Source of the DNA: Clostridia bacterium
Lineage (GTDB): Bacteria; Bacillota; Clostridia; Christensenellales; DTU072
NCBI GenBank assembly: GCA_028699795.1
Contig: JAQVTZ010000014.1
Location: 1-18,128, forward strand
Length of the DNA: 18,128 nucleotides
Direction of reading: 5' to 3'
Part shown: positions 6,172-15,403 of the stretch, piece by piece
Layout of the letters: each line of letters begins with the position of its first letter
How positions within the stretch are numbered: position 1 is the first letter of the stretch
Program-made: the position numbers and the translations under genes
The notes under the pieces: model-generated
The model's database searches: none
Seen by the model: the letters and a program-made list of their open reading frames with translations, nothing else
Told to the model about the DNA's origin: nothing

Positions 6172-8106
6172 CTATTTGATTATCTTATTTTCGATTTCAT
6201 CGCAAATTTTTTGGATAAAAGCATCGAAACTCATCGTGCCAAGGTCGCCCTCGGAGCGTGAACGAACCGCTACGACATTATTTTCTTTCTCTTTATCGCC
6301 TATGATGAGCATATAGGGTACTTTTTCCAATTGGGCTTCGCGAATTTTATAACCAATTTTTTCGTTTCGGTTGTCCGCCTCGACTCTGATACCTTTGTCG
6401 TACAGCTTTTTGACGATATCGTTTACCTCGTCTGCGGTGCGCTCGGTAAGGCTAAGCACTTTTACCTGCAACGGCGCAAACCATACGGGAAAAGCCCCTT
6501 TGTACTTTTCGATTAACAACGCAATCGTACGCTCATAACAACCTATTGAAGTACGATGAATAATATATGGATGCACCTTTTCGCCGTTTTCATCTACATA
6601 AACCATATTGAAACGCTCGGCAAGGAACATATCGATTTGGATGGTGATAAGTGTGTCCTCTTTGCCATGCACATTGCATATTTGAATATCTAACTTGGGA
6701 CCGTAAAATGCCGCTTCGTCGATTCCTACCGTATATTGAATTCCAATATGGTCTAAAATGCGTTTCATCTCGCTTTCGGCGTACTCCCACTCTTCGGGTT
6801 GATTGATGTATTTTTCCGTATTGTTGGGATCCCATTTTGAAAAACGGAACGAAACATCTTTGTCTAACCCGAGCGCTTGAAGCATATACAGCGCAAGGTC
6901 TAAACAGCCGCGGAATTCCTGTTCGAGCTGTGACGGCATACAGATAACATGCCCCTCGCTTATCGTAAATTGTCTTACCCTTATTAACCCGTGCATCTCG
7001 CCGCTCGACTCGTTGCGGAACAAAGTGGAAGTCTCTCCGTACCTCTTGGGAAGGTCACGGTAAGATTTTAGACCGTTATTATATATGGTATATTGAAAAG
7101 GGCAAGTCATGGGGCGCAAAGCAAGCACTTCTTCGTCTTTCCCTTCTTCGCCCATCACGAACATTCCTTCCCGATAATGGTCCCAATGTCCCGATATCTT
7201 ATAAAGCTGACTTTTTGCCATAAATGGTGTTTTGGTGCGCTCGTAACCCCTTCTCTCCTCTTCATCTTCTACAAAACGGGTTAAAATCTGAAATAATTTT
7301 GCGCCTTTGGGCATAAACAAGGGAAGCCCTTGCCCGATATTTTCGTCCGTCATAAAGTAGCCCAACTCTCTGCCCAGCTTATTGTGGTCGCGTTGTTTGG
7401 CTTCTTCCACTTTGGCAAGATACTCTTCTAGGTCGGACTTCTTGTCGAATGCGGTACCGTAAATACGGGTAAGCATTTTGTTGTGTTCGTCACCGCGCCA
7501 ATAAGCTCCCGTAAGAGAAGTCAATTTAAACGCTTTGATATATCCCGTATTAGGCACATGGGGGCCCGCGCAGAGGTCTACAAAATCGCCCTGTCTATAC
7601 ATCGAGATTTCGGCATCTTTGGGCAAATCGCTAATTAACTCTACCTTGTAAGTTTCGTCCGCATCACGGAAAAAGCGCAATGCTTCGGCACGGGTTACCA
7701 CTTCCCTTACGATAGGAATATGCTCTTTGACAATCTTTTTCATTTCGGCCTCGATTGCGCCGAAATCCTCTTGCGAAATGGGCGTTTTAAATTCGAAGTC
7801 GTAATAAAATCCGTTTTGGATAGCGGGGCCAATCGCAACGCGTGCGGTAGGATAAATTCTTTTGACAGCCTGCGCTAAGATATGCGAAGCGCTGTGTCTG
7901 AACGCTTTTCTGCCCTCTTCCTCTTGAAAAGTTAAGATTTCCACCTCACTGTCCTGCTCGATAGGCGTATATAACCCAACCACCTTACCGTTCACTTTGG
8001 CGCAAAGCGCAACTCTTGCCAACCCTTCGCTAATACTTTTGGCAATGTCGGCGGGTGTTACACCCCTATCAAATTCTTTCTGCTGATCCCTAAGTGTAAT
8101 GACCAT
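6172..8106 (-). CDS. thrS: Threonyl-tRNA synthetase
   Basis: Class II aminoacyl-tRNA synthetase that charges tRNA-Thr and hydrolyses Ser-tRNA-Thr. Domains in order: TGS (about 1-60), editing domain with the HSASH zinc-type motif (71-75) and SAD region, class II catalytic core (about 240-530), and anticodon-binding domain (about 540-644). In the core, RPMTCPF supplies a zinc-binding Cys, GETSTLFRNESSGEMHGLIRVR is motif 2 and HRTSIGCYERTIALLIE is motif 3. The length of 644 residues is standard. An AGGAG site precedes the ATG. The stop is TAG. The gap upstream is too short for a T-box leader, and I see no T-box signature, although such leaders are common for this gene in Firmicutes. Confidence 0.97.
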   Translation of the reverse strand: MVITLRDQQKEFDRGVTPADIAKSISEGLARVALCAKVNGKVVGLYTPIEQDSEVEILTFQEEEGRKAFRHSASHILAQAVKRIYPTARVAIGPAIQNGFYYDFEFKTPISQEDFGAIEAEMKKIVKEHIPIVREVVTRAEALRFFRDADETYKVELISDLPKDAEISMYRQGDFVDLCAGPHVPNTGYIKAFKLTSLTGAYWRGDEHNKMLTRIYGTAFDKKSDLEEYLAKVEEAKQRDHNKLGRELGYFMTDENIGQGLPLFMPKGAKLFQILTRFVEDEEERRGYERTKTPFMAKSQLYKISGHWDHYREGMFVMGEEGKDEEVLALRPMTCPFQYTIYNNGLKSYRDLPKRYGETSTLFRNESSGEMHGLIRVRQFTISEGHVICMPSQLEQEFRGCLDLALYMLQALGLDKDVSFRFSKWDPNNTEKYINQPEEWEYAESEMKRILDHIGIQYTVGIDEAAFYGPKLDIQICNVHGKEDTLITIQIDMFLAERFNMVYVDENGEKVHPYIIHRTSIGCYERTIALLIEKYKGAFPVWFAPLQVKVLSLTERTADEVNDIVKKLYDKGIRVEADNRNEKIGYKIREAQLEKVPYMLIIGDKEKENNVVAVRSRSEGDLGTMSFDAFIQKICDEIENKIIK

Positions 8107-8143
8107 TTTGTTATTGGACTCCTTTTTTATAACGGATTAAAAT

Positions 8144-8166
8144 AGCGACTCCATAATAGGAGCGCC
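8144..8166 (-). terminator. Weak terminator-like hairpin after the lipoprotein gene
   Basis: A minus-strand stem GGCG-CTCC/GGAG-T-CGCT with a six-base loop and one bulged base, followed by ATTTTAAT. It lies between the lipoprotein stop and the thrS ribosome binding site. The weak U-tract makes partial readthrough into thrS plausible. Confidence 0.4.
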
Positions 8167-8198
8167 ATTCATTTGTTTCTTTCTATAATGATTATTCT

Positions 8199-9809
8199 TT
8201 ATTCATCTTGCGGGTTTTGGGGGTCTTGAGGGTCTTCCGGAGGATCGGGAAGTACGGGATTCCCATAAAGGGTTGCCGAATCCTTATCGTCTACCCATTC
8301 TCTCACTTTTTCGGCGGCATAAAAGATATCATCGTTTTCGATTTCGCCGTTAAAATTGTCGAATCCCCCGTCTTTCTTTGCTTTCACTCTGTCAACTTTG
8401 GTACACAATACCGCGCAATAAGAATACATATCGATGTCGATATAGGATATCTTGCCCGCGCCGAACATCTTACCCACCGCGCCCGACCATTTGCGGTAAT
8501 CCATGTTTGTGAGAGTGCTGGATTCGTCTTTGATATAATTCCCTTCCGAATATATTACAGCGTCGCCTAAGACATTGTACATCGTTCCGCTAATGGACTT
8601 ATAGATATACTCTCCTGTCGCGGAACAATCCTTTATTTCGGAATCGCTCAGCACTCCAACCAAACCTCCCGCAAAGTCTACAGCGCCGTCCAGCATAATG
8701 ACGGTATCTACCGAAGAATCGGTAATGATCACGCCGTTGGCGGCATAACCTATCAGTCCGCCCACATTAAATATCTTGTTTTCTTCTTGATCTATGGTAA
8801 CACGGGCAACTTCCGATACAACCGCGTTGCACTCGGCATCAGCCAGTGTAATGTTGTCTGCATACCCTATTAGACCGCCGGCATTGGCGCGCAACGCGCA
8901 GTCAAACAACAAAGCGGTTTGGGCGCCTGTTCTGATGTTGGTTGCGCTTGAGCTGTTATAAACGCTGCCGAACACACCGCCCGCGTTAAGTCTTTCGGCA
9001 TATACTGTAATATCGCCGTTATTCACCACATTTTGGAAGGTGTTGTCTTCGGTAACCTCGTCTCCGTCTTCTTTAATAGAAAGGTCTACGGTACGGATAT
9101 ACCCCGCTACGCCGCCCGCATAAGCGGTATGAAGGCGATTGGTCTCGGTTCTGCTGCCCAGCACGCCCTCGCCTATCCTTCTGTCTGCAAGCACGGTAGC
9201 ATTGTTGGTAACATTCGTCATCGAAATCGAGCCCGTAGAACTGCCGATTACGCCGCCGATGTATGCTTTGATATCTTCGTAATCTGTAACAAGATTGACA
9301 CTCATTTCGCCGTTGACGGTAATGTCGCTTAGTATGGTATCGCCGAAAGCGTAACCGATAAGTCCGCCGGCACACACCATTTCGGTATCGTAAATAAAGT
9401 CATAAGCGATGCTAATGGTCAAATTTTTGATTTCGGAATCAATTGTGAAACCGAAAAACCCTATTGTAGAGGAAGTTTCGCGGTCTTCCGAAACAGTTTC
9501 GTTAAAGATACGGACACCCGTAATGCTATAACCGTTTCCGTCGAAATCCGAACAAAACGCCTCGGCATAGTTCTTGCCGACAGGCGTCCATGTTTCGTCC
9601 GACAAATCGATATCGTTCATGAGTTTGTATGTTGTTTGGTCGTAATCCGAACCAAGATTATCCTTAAGTGACAATAGTTCTTGCGCGGTGCGAATTTCGA
9701 TTGTTTGTACACCTTTGTGCGTATTTTCGGGTTCGCAAGCCGTAAGCGCAAAGGCACCCAATACCACTATCAAAATGACCGCTACCGTAATAAGTAATCT
9801 TTTTTTCAT
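8199..9809 (-). CDS. Surface lipoprotein with GLUG-like repeats
   Basis: Exported lipoprotein of unknown role. The N-terminus MKKRLLITVAVILIVV is a signal peptide ending in the lipobox LTAC, so Cys25 should be lipidated. The ATG at 9809 is chosen because GAGGA lies just upstream; a TTG at 9821 precedes that site. After the segment FDGNGYSITGVRI (a usual prelude to GLUG domains) come about seven glycine-rich repeats of the form (A/V)GG(L/V)xG: AGGLIGYAFG, IGGVIGSSTG, AGGVAGYIRT, AGGVFGSVYN, AGGLIGYADN, VGGLIGYAAN and AGGLVGVLSD. Such repeats usually stack into a beta-helix in surface or adhesin-like proteins. The end is Pro/Asp/Gln-rich (PPEDPQDPQNPQDE). The adjacent lipase-like gene lies upstream on the same strand. 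Architecture is clear; ligand and function are not. Confidence 0.85.
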   Translation of the reverse strand: MKKRLLITVAVILIVVLGAFALTACEPENTHKGVQTIEIRTAQELLSLKDNLGSDYDQTTYKLMNDIDLSDETWTPVGKNYAEAFCSDFDGNGYSITGVRIFNETVSEDRETSSTIGFFGFTIDSEIKNLTISIAYDFIYDTEMVCAGGLIGYAFGDTILSDITVNGEMSVNLVTDYEDIKAYIGGVIGSSTGSISMTNVTNNATVLADRRIGEGVLGSRTETNRLHTAYAGGVAGYIRTVDLSIKEDGDEVTEDNTFQNVVNNGDITVYAERLNAGGVFGSVYNSSSATNIRTGAQTALLFDCALRANAGGLIGYADNITLADAECNAVVSEVARVTIDQEENKIFNVGGLIGYAANGVIITDSSVDTVIMLDGAVDFAGGLVGVLSDSEIKDCSATGEYIYKSISGTMYNVLGDAVIYSEGNYIKDESSTLTNMDYRKWSGAVGKMFGAGKISYIDIDMYSYCAVLCTKVDRVKAKKDGGFDNFNGEIENDDIFYAAEKVREWVDDKDSATLYGNPVLPDPPEDPQDPQNPQDE

Positions 9810-9839
9810 AAGTCCTCGCAAGGAAGTTAAGCATAAGAT

Positions 9840-9868
9840 ATACCAATAATTATACCATAATTAGGTAT
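9840..9868. promoter_or_regulatory. Palindrome between hydrolase and lipoprotein genes
   Basis: The outer arms ATACC/GGTAT and inner arms TAATTAT/ATAATTA give an almost complete 29-base palindrome. On the minus strand it contains TATAAT about 40 bases upstream of the lipoprotein start, but I find no good -35 box. It could be an operator, a promoter element or a weak terminator of the hydrolase gene. Confidence 0.35.
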
Positions 9869-9894
9869 TTATTATTTGTAATTATGCTACAATT

Positions 9895-10797
9895 TTATTT
9901 GTTTTGTTCTAAAAACGCCAGAAAGTCCGCATAGACTTCTTCTTTGTTGGTTTCGTTTAGGATTTCGTGGCGCGCGCCCTCGTATACCTTGTATTGAACA
10001 TTGCGGAAACCCTTTTCGAGATAGAACTTATAAAGCTTATCCGCAAGTACCGATTTGTTGGAAACGGGATCGTCGCTGCCAACTGCTATCAGTATGGGGA
10101 AATCCTTGTTGACATTGTTGATTGCCTCTCCGTACATGCTAAGCAAGCCCTTAAAGAAGTTTTTATAAAAGCCTATCGAAAGCGGATAACCGCAATACTC
10201 GTCCGCTTCGTATTTTGCGACTTGGTCTTTGTCTCTGGAGAGCCACGCGAATTTTTGGCCTTGCGCTTCAAACGGCTTGTTGTATGCGCCGAAGCTCATT
10301 TTGTCTATCAAATGCCCTGTTTTATCTGGTCCGAAAAGAGCATATTGCACGGTAGCAATGGCGTTTCCCGCCATAATGAGCGGGTTTTTCATGTGAGCCG
10401 TGCCGCTCAAGATGCAAGCCTTAATTTTGGTGCTGTAAAGCTCGATAAATCTTTGACTTAAAAAACTACCGTAACTGTGCCCGATTAAATAAACTTCCTT
10501 CTCGTAAGTTTTGTGCGCGAACTCTACAAGAGTACGCATATCCTCTACGGTTTGCATATAGCTGTCACCGTCTACAATGCCTTTGGCACCTGCGTTATTA
10601 TAACGGTGGCCTCTGTGGTCATCCGCCAATACAACATAACCGTTTTTGTTAAGAAAGTTTGCAAAATCGTCGTAGCGCTCGCTATGTTCCGCCATTCCGT
10701 GGCTAATTACGATTGCCCCCTTGATTTCCTCAACTTCGTCCCAGATGCTTACATTCATCCTTTTGCCATCGAATGTATCCATTTTTATAGAACGCAT
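9895..10797 (-). CDS. Alpha/beta hydrolase, monoacylglycerol lipase-like
   Basis: Predicted cytosolic serine hydrolase of the PldB/monoacylglycerol-lipase group, which cleaves ester bonds in monoacylglycerols or lysophospholipids. Visible are the oxyanion-hole segment HGMAEHSERY (33-42), the nucleophile elbow GHSYGS with Ser108, a GSDDP acid segment (Asp about 242-243) and the catalytic His at about 277 in GARHEIL, so the triad is complete. The 300 residues are a normal length. I see no signal peptide. A strong AGGGAGG precedes the ATG at 10797. It is divergent from murG and upstream of the lipoprotein gene. The substrate cannot be read from sequence. Confidence 0.88.
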   Translation of the reverse strand: MRSIKMDTFDGKRMNVSIWDEVEEIKGAIVISHGMAEHSERYDDFANFLNKNGYVVLADDHRGHRYNNAGAKGIVDGDSYMQTVEDMRTLVEFAHKTYEKEVYLIGHSYGSFLSQRFIELYSTKIKACILSGTAHMKNPLIMAGNAIATVQYALFGPDKTGHLIDKMSFGAYNKPFEAQGQKFAWLSRDKDQVAKYEADEYCGYPLSIGFYKNFFKGLLSMYGEAINNVNKDFPILIAVGSDDPVSNKSVLADKLYKFYLEKGFRNVQYKVYEGARHEILNETNKEEVYADFLAFLEQNK

Positions 10798-10918
10798 AAA
10801 AACCTCCCTATTGAAACTCTTTAAGATATTTTAGTATATAGTAACACTTTTTAGAATATATTACAAGAGCAAATAACCTTAAATTATAAACAAATTGCAA
10901 TACTAATACGGAGGAATT
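10798..10918. promoter_or_regulatory. Divergent intergenic region, hydrolase/murG
   Basis: This AT-rich interval must carry the start signals of two divergent genes. Towards murG there is a weak TTACAA (10861-10866) with TATAAA (10885-10890) at an 18-base spacing. Towards the hydrolase there is a TATACT-like box without a convincing -35. No operator is apparent. Confidence 0.4.
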
Positions 10919-11929
10919 ATGTCATCTATCGCGCTTACGGGCGGGGGCACTGCGGGGCACATTATGCCCAATCTTGCTCTTTTGCCGGAACTATGTAAAT
11001 ATTTCGAAAAAATCATCTATATCGGCGGAGACGGAATGGAGCGCGACCTCGTACCGAAGTACGGGATAAAGTTCTTTTCAACTTCCGTTGTAAAGCTGAA
11101 CCGAAGTAACCTGTTACAAAATGCCAAAATTCCTTTTGTTTTAAATAAAGGCATCAAAGAAGCCAAAAACATACTGCAATCCGCCCATATCGATGTCGTG
11201 TTCAGCAAAGGCGGCTATGCAGCTTTACCCGCATGTTTTGCGGCAAAATCTTTAAAAATACCCGTTGTTACTCACGAAAGCGACTATACCATGGGCATGG
11301 CGAACAAACTGATTTCGATGTTCGCAGCGTCCACTCTTACGGGCTTTGCCGAAACCAAGGGCGGAACATTTGTGGGGAACCCTCTCCGTGAAGAAATATT
11401 GAAAGGCAATGCCGCGCACGCCGTCGAAAAATACAAGTTGCCGCCCCGTCCAACCGTATTGGTGTTCGGGGGAAGTCTTGGCGCCGAGGCAATCAATCAC
11501 GCGTTGGAAGGGTGTCTGTCCGCATTATTAAAAGAATACAATATCGTGCATATTACTGGGAAAAACGCAAAAAAAGGAGACTCCGGACAAGGCTATACCC
11601 GTCTTGAGTTTGCAAACGATATTGCCGACCTTTATGCCGTTGCAGACCTTGTGGTAATCCGAGGGGGCGCCAACAGTCTTGCCGAAGCGGCGGCGCTCGG
11701 CAAACGGACGCTATGCATACCGCTTCCTAAAGGCGCGAGCCGCGGCGACCAACAAGATAACGCAAAAAGCTATCAAAAGAAAGGTCTTTTGGAAATTTTA
11801 GAGCAGAACAAGCTTACTCCCGACTCGTTATATTTATCAATACAAAAGCTCATCGTTCTTCCCGAGCCCGCTCCCGTATACAGGAATACGAATGCCGTTA
11901 TTGTCAAAGAAATTTTGAAGGTTTTGTAA
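10919..11929 (+). CDS. murG: UDP-GlcNAc:lipid I GlcNAc transferase MurG
   Basis: Adds N-acetylglucosamine to lipid I to make lipid II, the last cytosolic step of peptidoglycan synthesis, at the inner face of the membrane. The two Rossmann domains are represented by the first glycine loop GGGTAGHIMPNLAL (8-21), KGGYAALP, HESDYTMGMANK (the HE...G..N motif), FVGNPLREE, the second-domain loop VFGGSLGAEAIN and RGGANSLAEAAALG with the downstream PLP...DQQDNA donor-site segment. At 336 residues it is slightly shorter than proteobacterial MurG but typical of clostridia, where it is often outside the dcw cluster as here. GGAGGA precedes the ATG. A second MurG elsewhere in the genome cannot be excluded. 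Confidence 0.92.
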   Translation: MSSIALTGGGTAGHIMPNLALLPELCKYFEKIIYIGGDGMERDLVPKYGIKFFSTSVVKLNRSNLLQNAKIPFVLNKGIKEAKNILQSAHIDVVFSKGGYAALPACFAAKSLKIPVVTHESDYTMGMANKLISMFAASTLTGFAETKGGTFVGNPLREEILKGNAAHAVEKYKLPPRPTVLVFGGSLGAEAINHALEGCLSALLKEYNIVHITGKNAKKGDSGQGYTRLEFANDIADLYAVADLVVIRGGANSLAEAAALGKRTLCIPLPKGASRGDQQDNAKSYQKKGLLEILEQNKLTPDSLYLSIQKLIVLPEPAPVYRNTNAVIVKEILKVL

Positions 11930-11945
11930 TATATTGTCTAAGCCC

Positions 11946-11973
11946 TTGAAGGTCCGTATCCCTCTGCTATAAT
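11946..11973 (+). promoter_or_regulatory. Promoter with extended -10 upstream of the secreted protein gene
   Basis: TTGAAG (11946-11951) and TGC-TATAAT (11965-11973) with a 16-base spacer. The short leader is followed by a GAGG ribosome binding site. This suggests that the gene at 11995 is transcribed independently of murG. Confidence 0.7.
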
Positions 11974-11994
11974 TACCGCATACAGCGAGGTAAT

Positions 11995-13320
11995 ATGTTG
12001 AAAAACGCTCCGAGAGTCATGGCGATTGTTTTATTGGTTGCCATAGCGGCACTCATGGTAATAGCGGGTGGTTCGGGTTTCACCGAGCTTTTTAAAGGGG
12101 TAGAAGCCCATACGGATGACCCTATCGACCCCAATACGAATACGGAACCCCCGTCCGTTACACCAGAAACCCCCGAGGATATTCCTCCTTTTCTATCTTC
12201 CAAATTCCCCAAACAGCCTTGCGAAAGCGACCTGTTCGCCTATACGCAATCAATAGAAACGGACAGTGGTTTGAAGCTGGAAGCCGTACATCAAACGGCA
12301 CAAGGCAATCTACTGGTCATTTCGGGCGCACCCGTAAGCGGAGATTTTACGGTAGAACGAAATTCCGTTACGGTAATCAATATGTCATGCGACGGTACGC
12401 TTAACAAGTGCTTGACTCTTTCGGTCTCTACCCCTACTTATTATGTTTGTTCCCAACTGACATCGGAAGGGTTGGCCGTTGCGGTAAAAGATAACGACAA
12501 ATGTTTTATCTATACCATGGACTACGCGCTTAGCGGCAGTTCATTTGCGGAAATGGATACCGTGAATGCCGCGCGTATTTTCCCATTATCCCAAGGCTAT
12601 ATGTTTCTTGCCGAAAGAGCCGAAAATACCGTTTATCTTATTCGCGGCGGCACCGTGCACAAAAGCGCTATCATTCAGGCGGGTAATGTGCTGGAGATTA
12701 TGGAAATGCGCTCTGTCCTCACTCTGTTTATCAATGGTATTAACGGCTATAGTGTGCTTTCGTTAGACAAAAACCTCGAAGGATTTTCGCAAATCAATAT
12801 TCCCGAAAAACACGCCCTAAAAGTGCTGCCCGTTACCGAAAACGGAGTGCAAAAGTTTTTGGTGGTAGAGTTTCATTGCGGCTCCATTTATCTTTCTAAA
12901 CATTCGGCAACTTTTCGCGAAGCCGATTGCGAACGGGTGGGGATAGGACTTGCGGACGGCGCCGACATCTATCAAAACGGTGACAGCGTTTTTCTGCTTC
13001 TAAAAGGTACTAATCCGAGAGTCTATCTTGTGGATATGCAGCTCAATTTTACGCTTTCTTCTTCCGAATTTTATCACGATATCAAAGACATATACGCCTG
13101 CGACGGCTACAACGGAGGATATTTGATGTTGTCTTGTAATGGCGATACCGACAGCCTGACCCTCACGGACATTCGCAACGACGGATCGGTGTCTACAAAA
13201 ACGATTGCCGTTGCAGCGGACAATGCCGAGTTTGTGCGCAACCTCAACAACACGGTAAGTATTATTTATACTTCGGACCAAAATCCCAATATGGTTTCTA
13301 TCGCGGGGATTACATTATAG
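11995..13320 (+). CDS. Secreted or membrane-anchored beta-rich protein, unknown function
   Basis: I do not recognise the family. Residues 1-10 (MLKNAPRVMA) are basic and are followed by a hydrophobic stretch to about residue 26 (IVLLVAIAALMVIAGG) with no lipobox cysteine, so it is either a signal peptide or a single membrane anchor with the rest outside. Residues about 38-66 are a Pro/Thr/Glu/Asp-rich linker. The remaining 370 or so residues alternate short beta-type hydrophobic strands with turns (for example GNLLVISGAPVSGD, YLIRGGTVHKS, VYLVDMQLNF), which resembles a beta-propeller but is not proof of one. It has its own promoter, follows murG and converges on recG. A role in the envelope is only a guess from location and export. 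Confidence 0.8.
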   Translation: MLKNAPRVMAIVLLVAIAALMVIAGGSGFTELFKGVEAHTDDPIDPNTNTEPPSVTPETPEDIPPFLSSKFPKQPCESDLFAYTQSIETDSGLKLEAVHQTAQGNLLVISGAPVSGDFTVERNSVTVINMSCDGTLNKCLTLSVSTPTYYVCSQLTSEGLAVAVKDNDKCFIYTMDYALSGSSFAEMDTVNAARIFPLSQGYMFLAERAENTVYLIRGGTVHKSAIIQAGNVLEIMEMRSVLTLFINGINGYSVLSLDKNLEGFSQINIPEKHALKVLPVTENGVQKFLVVEFHCGSIYLSKHSATFREADCERVGIGLADGADIYQNGDSVFLLLKGTNPRVYLVDMQLNFTLSSSEFYHDIKDIYACDGYNGGYLMLSCNGDTDSLTLTDIRNDGSVSTKTIAVAADNAEFVRNLNNTVSIIYTSDQNPNMVSIAGITL

Positions 13321-13326
13321 TAAAAG

Positions 13327-13348
13327 TACAAATTACAATGTACAAATT
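13327..13348 (+). repeat. AT-rich dispersed repeat, copy 2
   Basis: Identical over 22 bases to the reverse complement of 138-159. It lies in the short interval between two convergent genes, followed by more loosely related TACAAA/CAAAGTAC units to about 13390. No intrinsic terminator is apparent in this interval. Confidence 0.6.
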
Positions 13349-13411
13349 GCAAATATGGATGAATTCAAAGTACAAAACACAAAGTACCAATATGGCTTCA
13401 TGTTAGGGGAA

Positions 13412-15403
13412 TTATGAAAGAGTTACCCTTTCCAGCGCATATCGTTCTATATAACTTTGAAGCAAATCACGATGCTTATCTGTGTCGATTTCGTCTGCCA
13501 AACGGGCGGCGAGATTGACGAGGCGAATGGGCAAGCGGATACCTGCAAAGCCTCTTCCGCTTTGGCTCTCTCCTAAAAAATCGCCCGCGCCGCGAAGTTT
13601 ATAATCGCGCTCGGCGACCGCAAGACCGTCGTGTTCTTTCGTCATGATTTCGAGTCGTGCCTGCTCGACGGGATTTTTCTCGGTATAGAGAAAACAATAC
13701 GCCTTGTTGCCATCTCTTCCTATCCGCCCTCTTAATTGGTGAAGCGTCGCAAGCCCGAACCTTTCGGCACCAAACACCGCCATAATTGAGGCGTTAGGCA
13801 CATCCACTCCCACTTCCACAACGGTGGTAGATACCAATATCTTGATAGTACCTTGTGAAAATTGTCGGATTGCCTCCAACTTTTCCGCAGGCTTTCTCTT
13901 GCCGTGAATCAAACCGATTACAACACGCTTCCCGTATTTTTTTTGCAACCCAGAAAAAAGCTCTTCGGCGGCTTCTAAATCGCTCTCTCCATCTTCTTCT
14001 ATTCTTGGTGCGACAAGAAACGCCCGCGCGCCTCTTTCACATTCTTTTACAATATACTCCAGCATCGCCTCCCGCTTTTCTTTGGGGACTACCGCGGTAA
14101 CAATATTGTTGGCCGCATGCCTTCTTTCGATATACTTGATATCGATATCACCGAACATGGTCAGCCGAAGCGAGCGCGGAATAGGTGTCGCCGAGAGCGT
14201 GAGCGTATCCACCGCGTGCCCCTTATCAATAAGCGCCGTTCTTTGCGCAACACCGAAACGATGTTGTTCGTCTATCACTGCAAGCCCGAGACGGCAAAAC
14301 ACCGCGCCTTTGGAAAACAGCGCTTGTGTTCCGATGGCAATATCCGCCTCACCATTCGCAAGCGCAGACCTTACCGCTTTTTTTTGGGCGGCTAGCGCGC
14401 TTCCGCAAAGCAAAACCGTCTTGATACCGAGAGGGGCAAGGATTTTAATAAAATTGTTATAATGTTGCACGGCAAGGATTTCGGTGGGCGCCATGACGGC
14501 AGCTTGATACCCGCACTTTACCGCATAGTAAGCAGCAAGCAATGCGACCACTGTTTTTCCGCTTCCCACATCGCCTGCAAGCATCGTATTGAGCGGCTTA
14601 TCGCTCTTTAGCGTATCAATAATTGCATTAACTGCTTCTTTTTGGGATGGTGTAAGCGCAAACGGAAGTCTTCTTTCCGCTTCGTTAACAATATCGTTGG
14701 TCGCCCCGTAAAATCTCAATCGTTTTGTGCTTTCACGCACCATTCGGAATGCGGCAATCCGCTATACCAATTCTTCCAAAGCGAGCCTTTTTCTGCCCCT
14801 TTCCGTCTCCTCGATATTTTGCGGACAATGGGCGGCACGCACCGCTTCCGCAAGCCCGATAAGACCATAGATTGTTTCGGTTGTAGAAGACAGAATACTT
14901 TCGGGCGCATATTTTCGCAGCGTCTCTGCAAGCAATTTTTGCATTACCCCTTGCGCCAATTTCCCCCGTATAGGATAAATCGGCCGTACTCCGCATAGCT
15001 TAACCACTTCTCCGCACAGCTCAAACACGGGATTGACAAGCTCAGCCGCGCCGTTTTTTTTCAATTTTCCGCAAACACGCACCCGCCGTCCTTCTTGTAT
15101 ATGTTGTGAAACATAGGGGCTATTGTACCAAATCAGTTTTACCTTTGCGCCACCATCTGAGGTTGCATAAGCGCGGCAAATACTTAATCTTCCTTTGCGA
15201 AAGGGTTTGGATACAGATAATACCGTCACTTCGGACAAAACAAAAACCCCGTCTTCCGCTTGTTCGAGCGGAGTTGCGGAGTCAAAATCCATATAATCGC
15301 GCGGCAAATACATTGCCAAATCTGCGTACCCGTAAATGTTCAGTTGGTGCAGTTTTTGGAGAGTCGCTTCGCCAACTCCTTTAAGAGAGCGCAGCTCGTC
15401 CAT
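13412..15403 (-). pseudogene. recG: ATP-dependent DNA helicase RecG, interrupted by in-frame TAG
   Basis: RecG remodels stalled replication forks and branched DNA. Read through, the gene would give about 662 residues with all parts: N-terminal helix-hairpin-like and OB wedge region (SLKGVGEATLQKLHQLNIYGYADL...), then the helicase core with GDVGSGKT (Walker A), DEQHRFG (Walker B), SATPIPRSL, the segment VEVGVDVPNAS and LRGRIGRDG (motif VI). Codon 214 (14764-14762) is TAG, directly after RLALEELV in the wedge-helicase linker. The frame is unchanged and continues RIAAFRMVREST. An ATG at 14743 could restart translation, but I see no ribosome binding site before it. The start overlaps the fakA stop (TGATG), so it is the last gene of asp23-fakA-recG. 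The lesion may be real, a sequencing error or read through. Confidence 0.85.

Noticed and set aside
8107..8198. T-box riboswitch upstream of thrS
   Set aside because: The interval is only about 90 bases and shows no T-box bulge sequence or specifier/antiterminator arrangement.
9073..9375. An arginine/tyrosine-rich open frame inside the lipoprotein gene
   Set aside because: It is an overlapping frame of a well-supported gene, with biased composition and no start signal; several similar overlapping frames elsewhere were dropped for the same reason.
14744..14764. TAG reassigned to an amino acid (alternative genetic code) to explain recG
   Set aside because: TAG is the natural terminator of yebC, rpmI, thrS and asp23 at the expected protein ends, so global recoding is not supported. 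Occasional suppression cannot be excluded.
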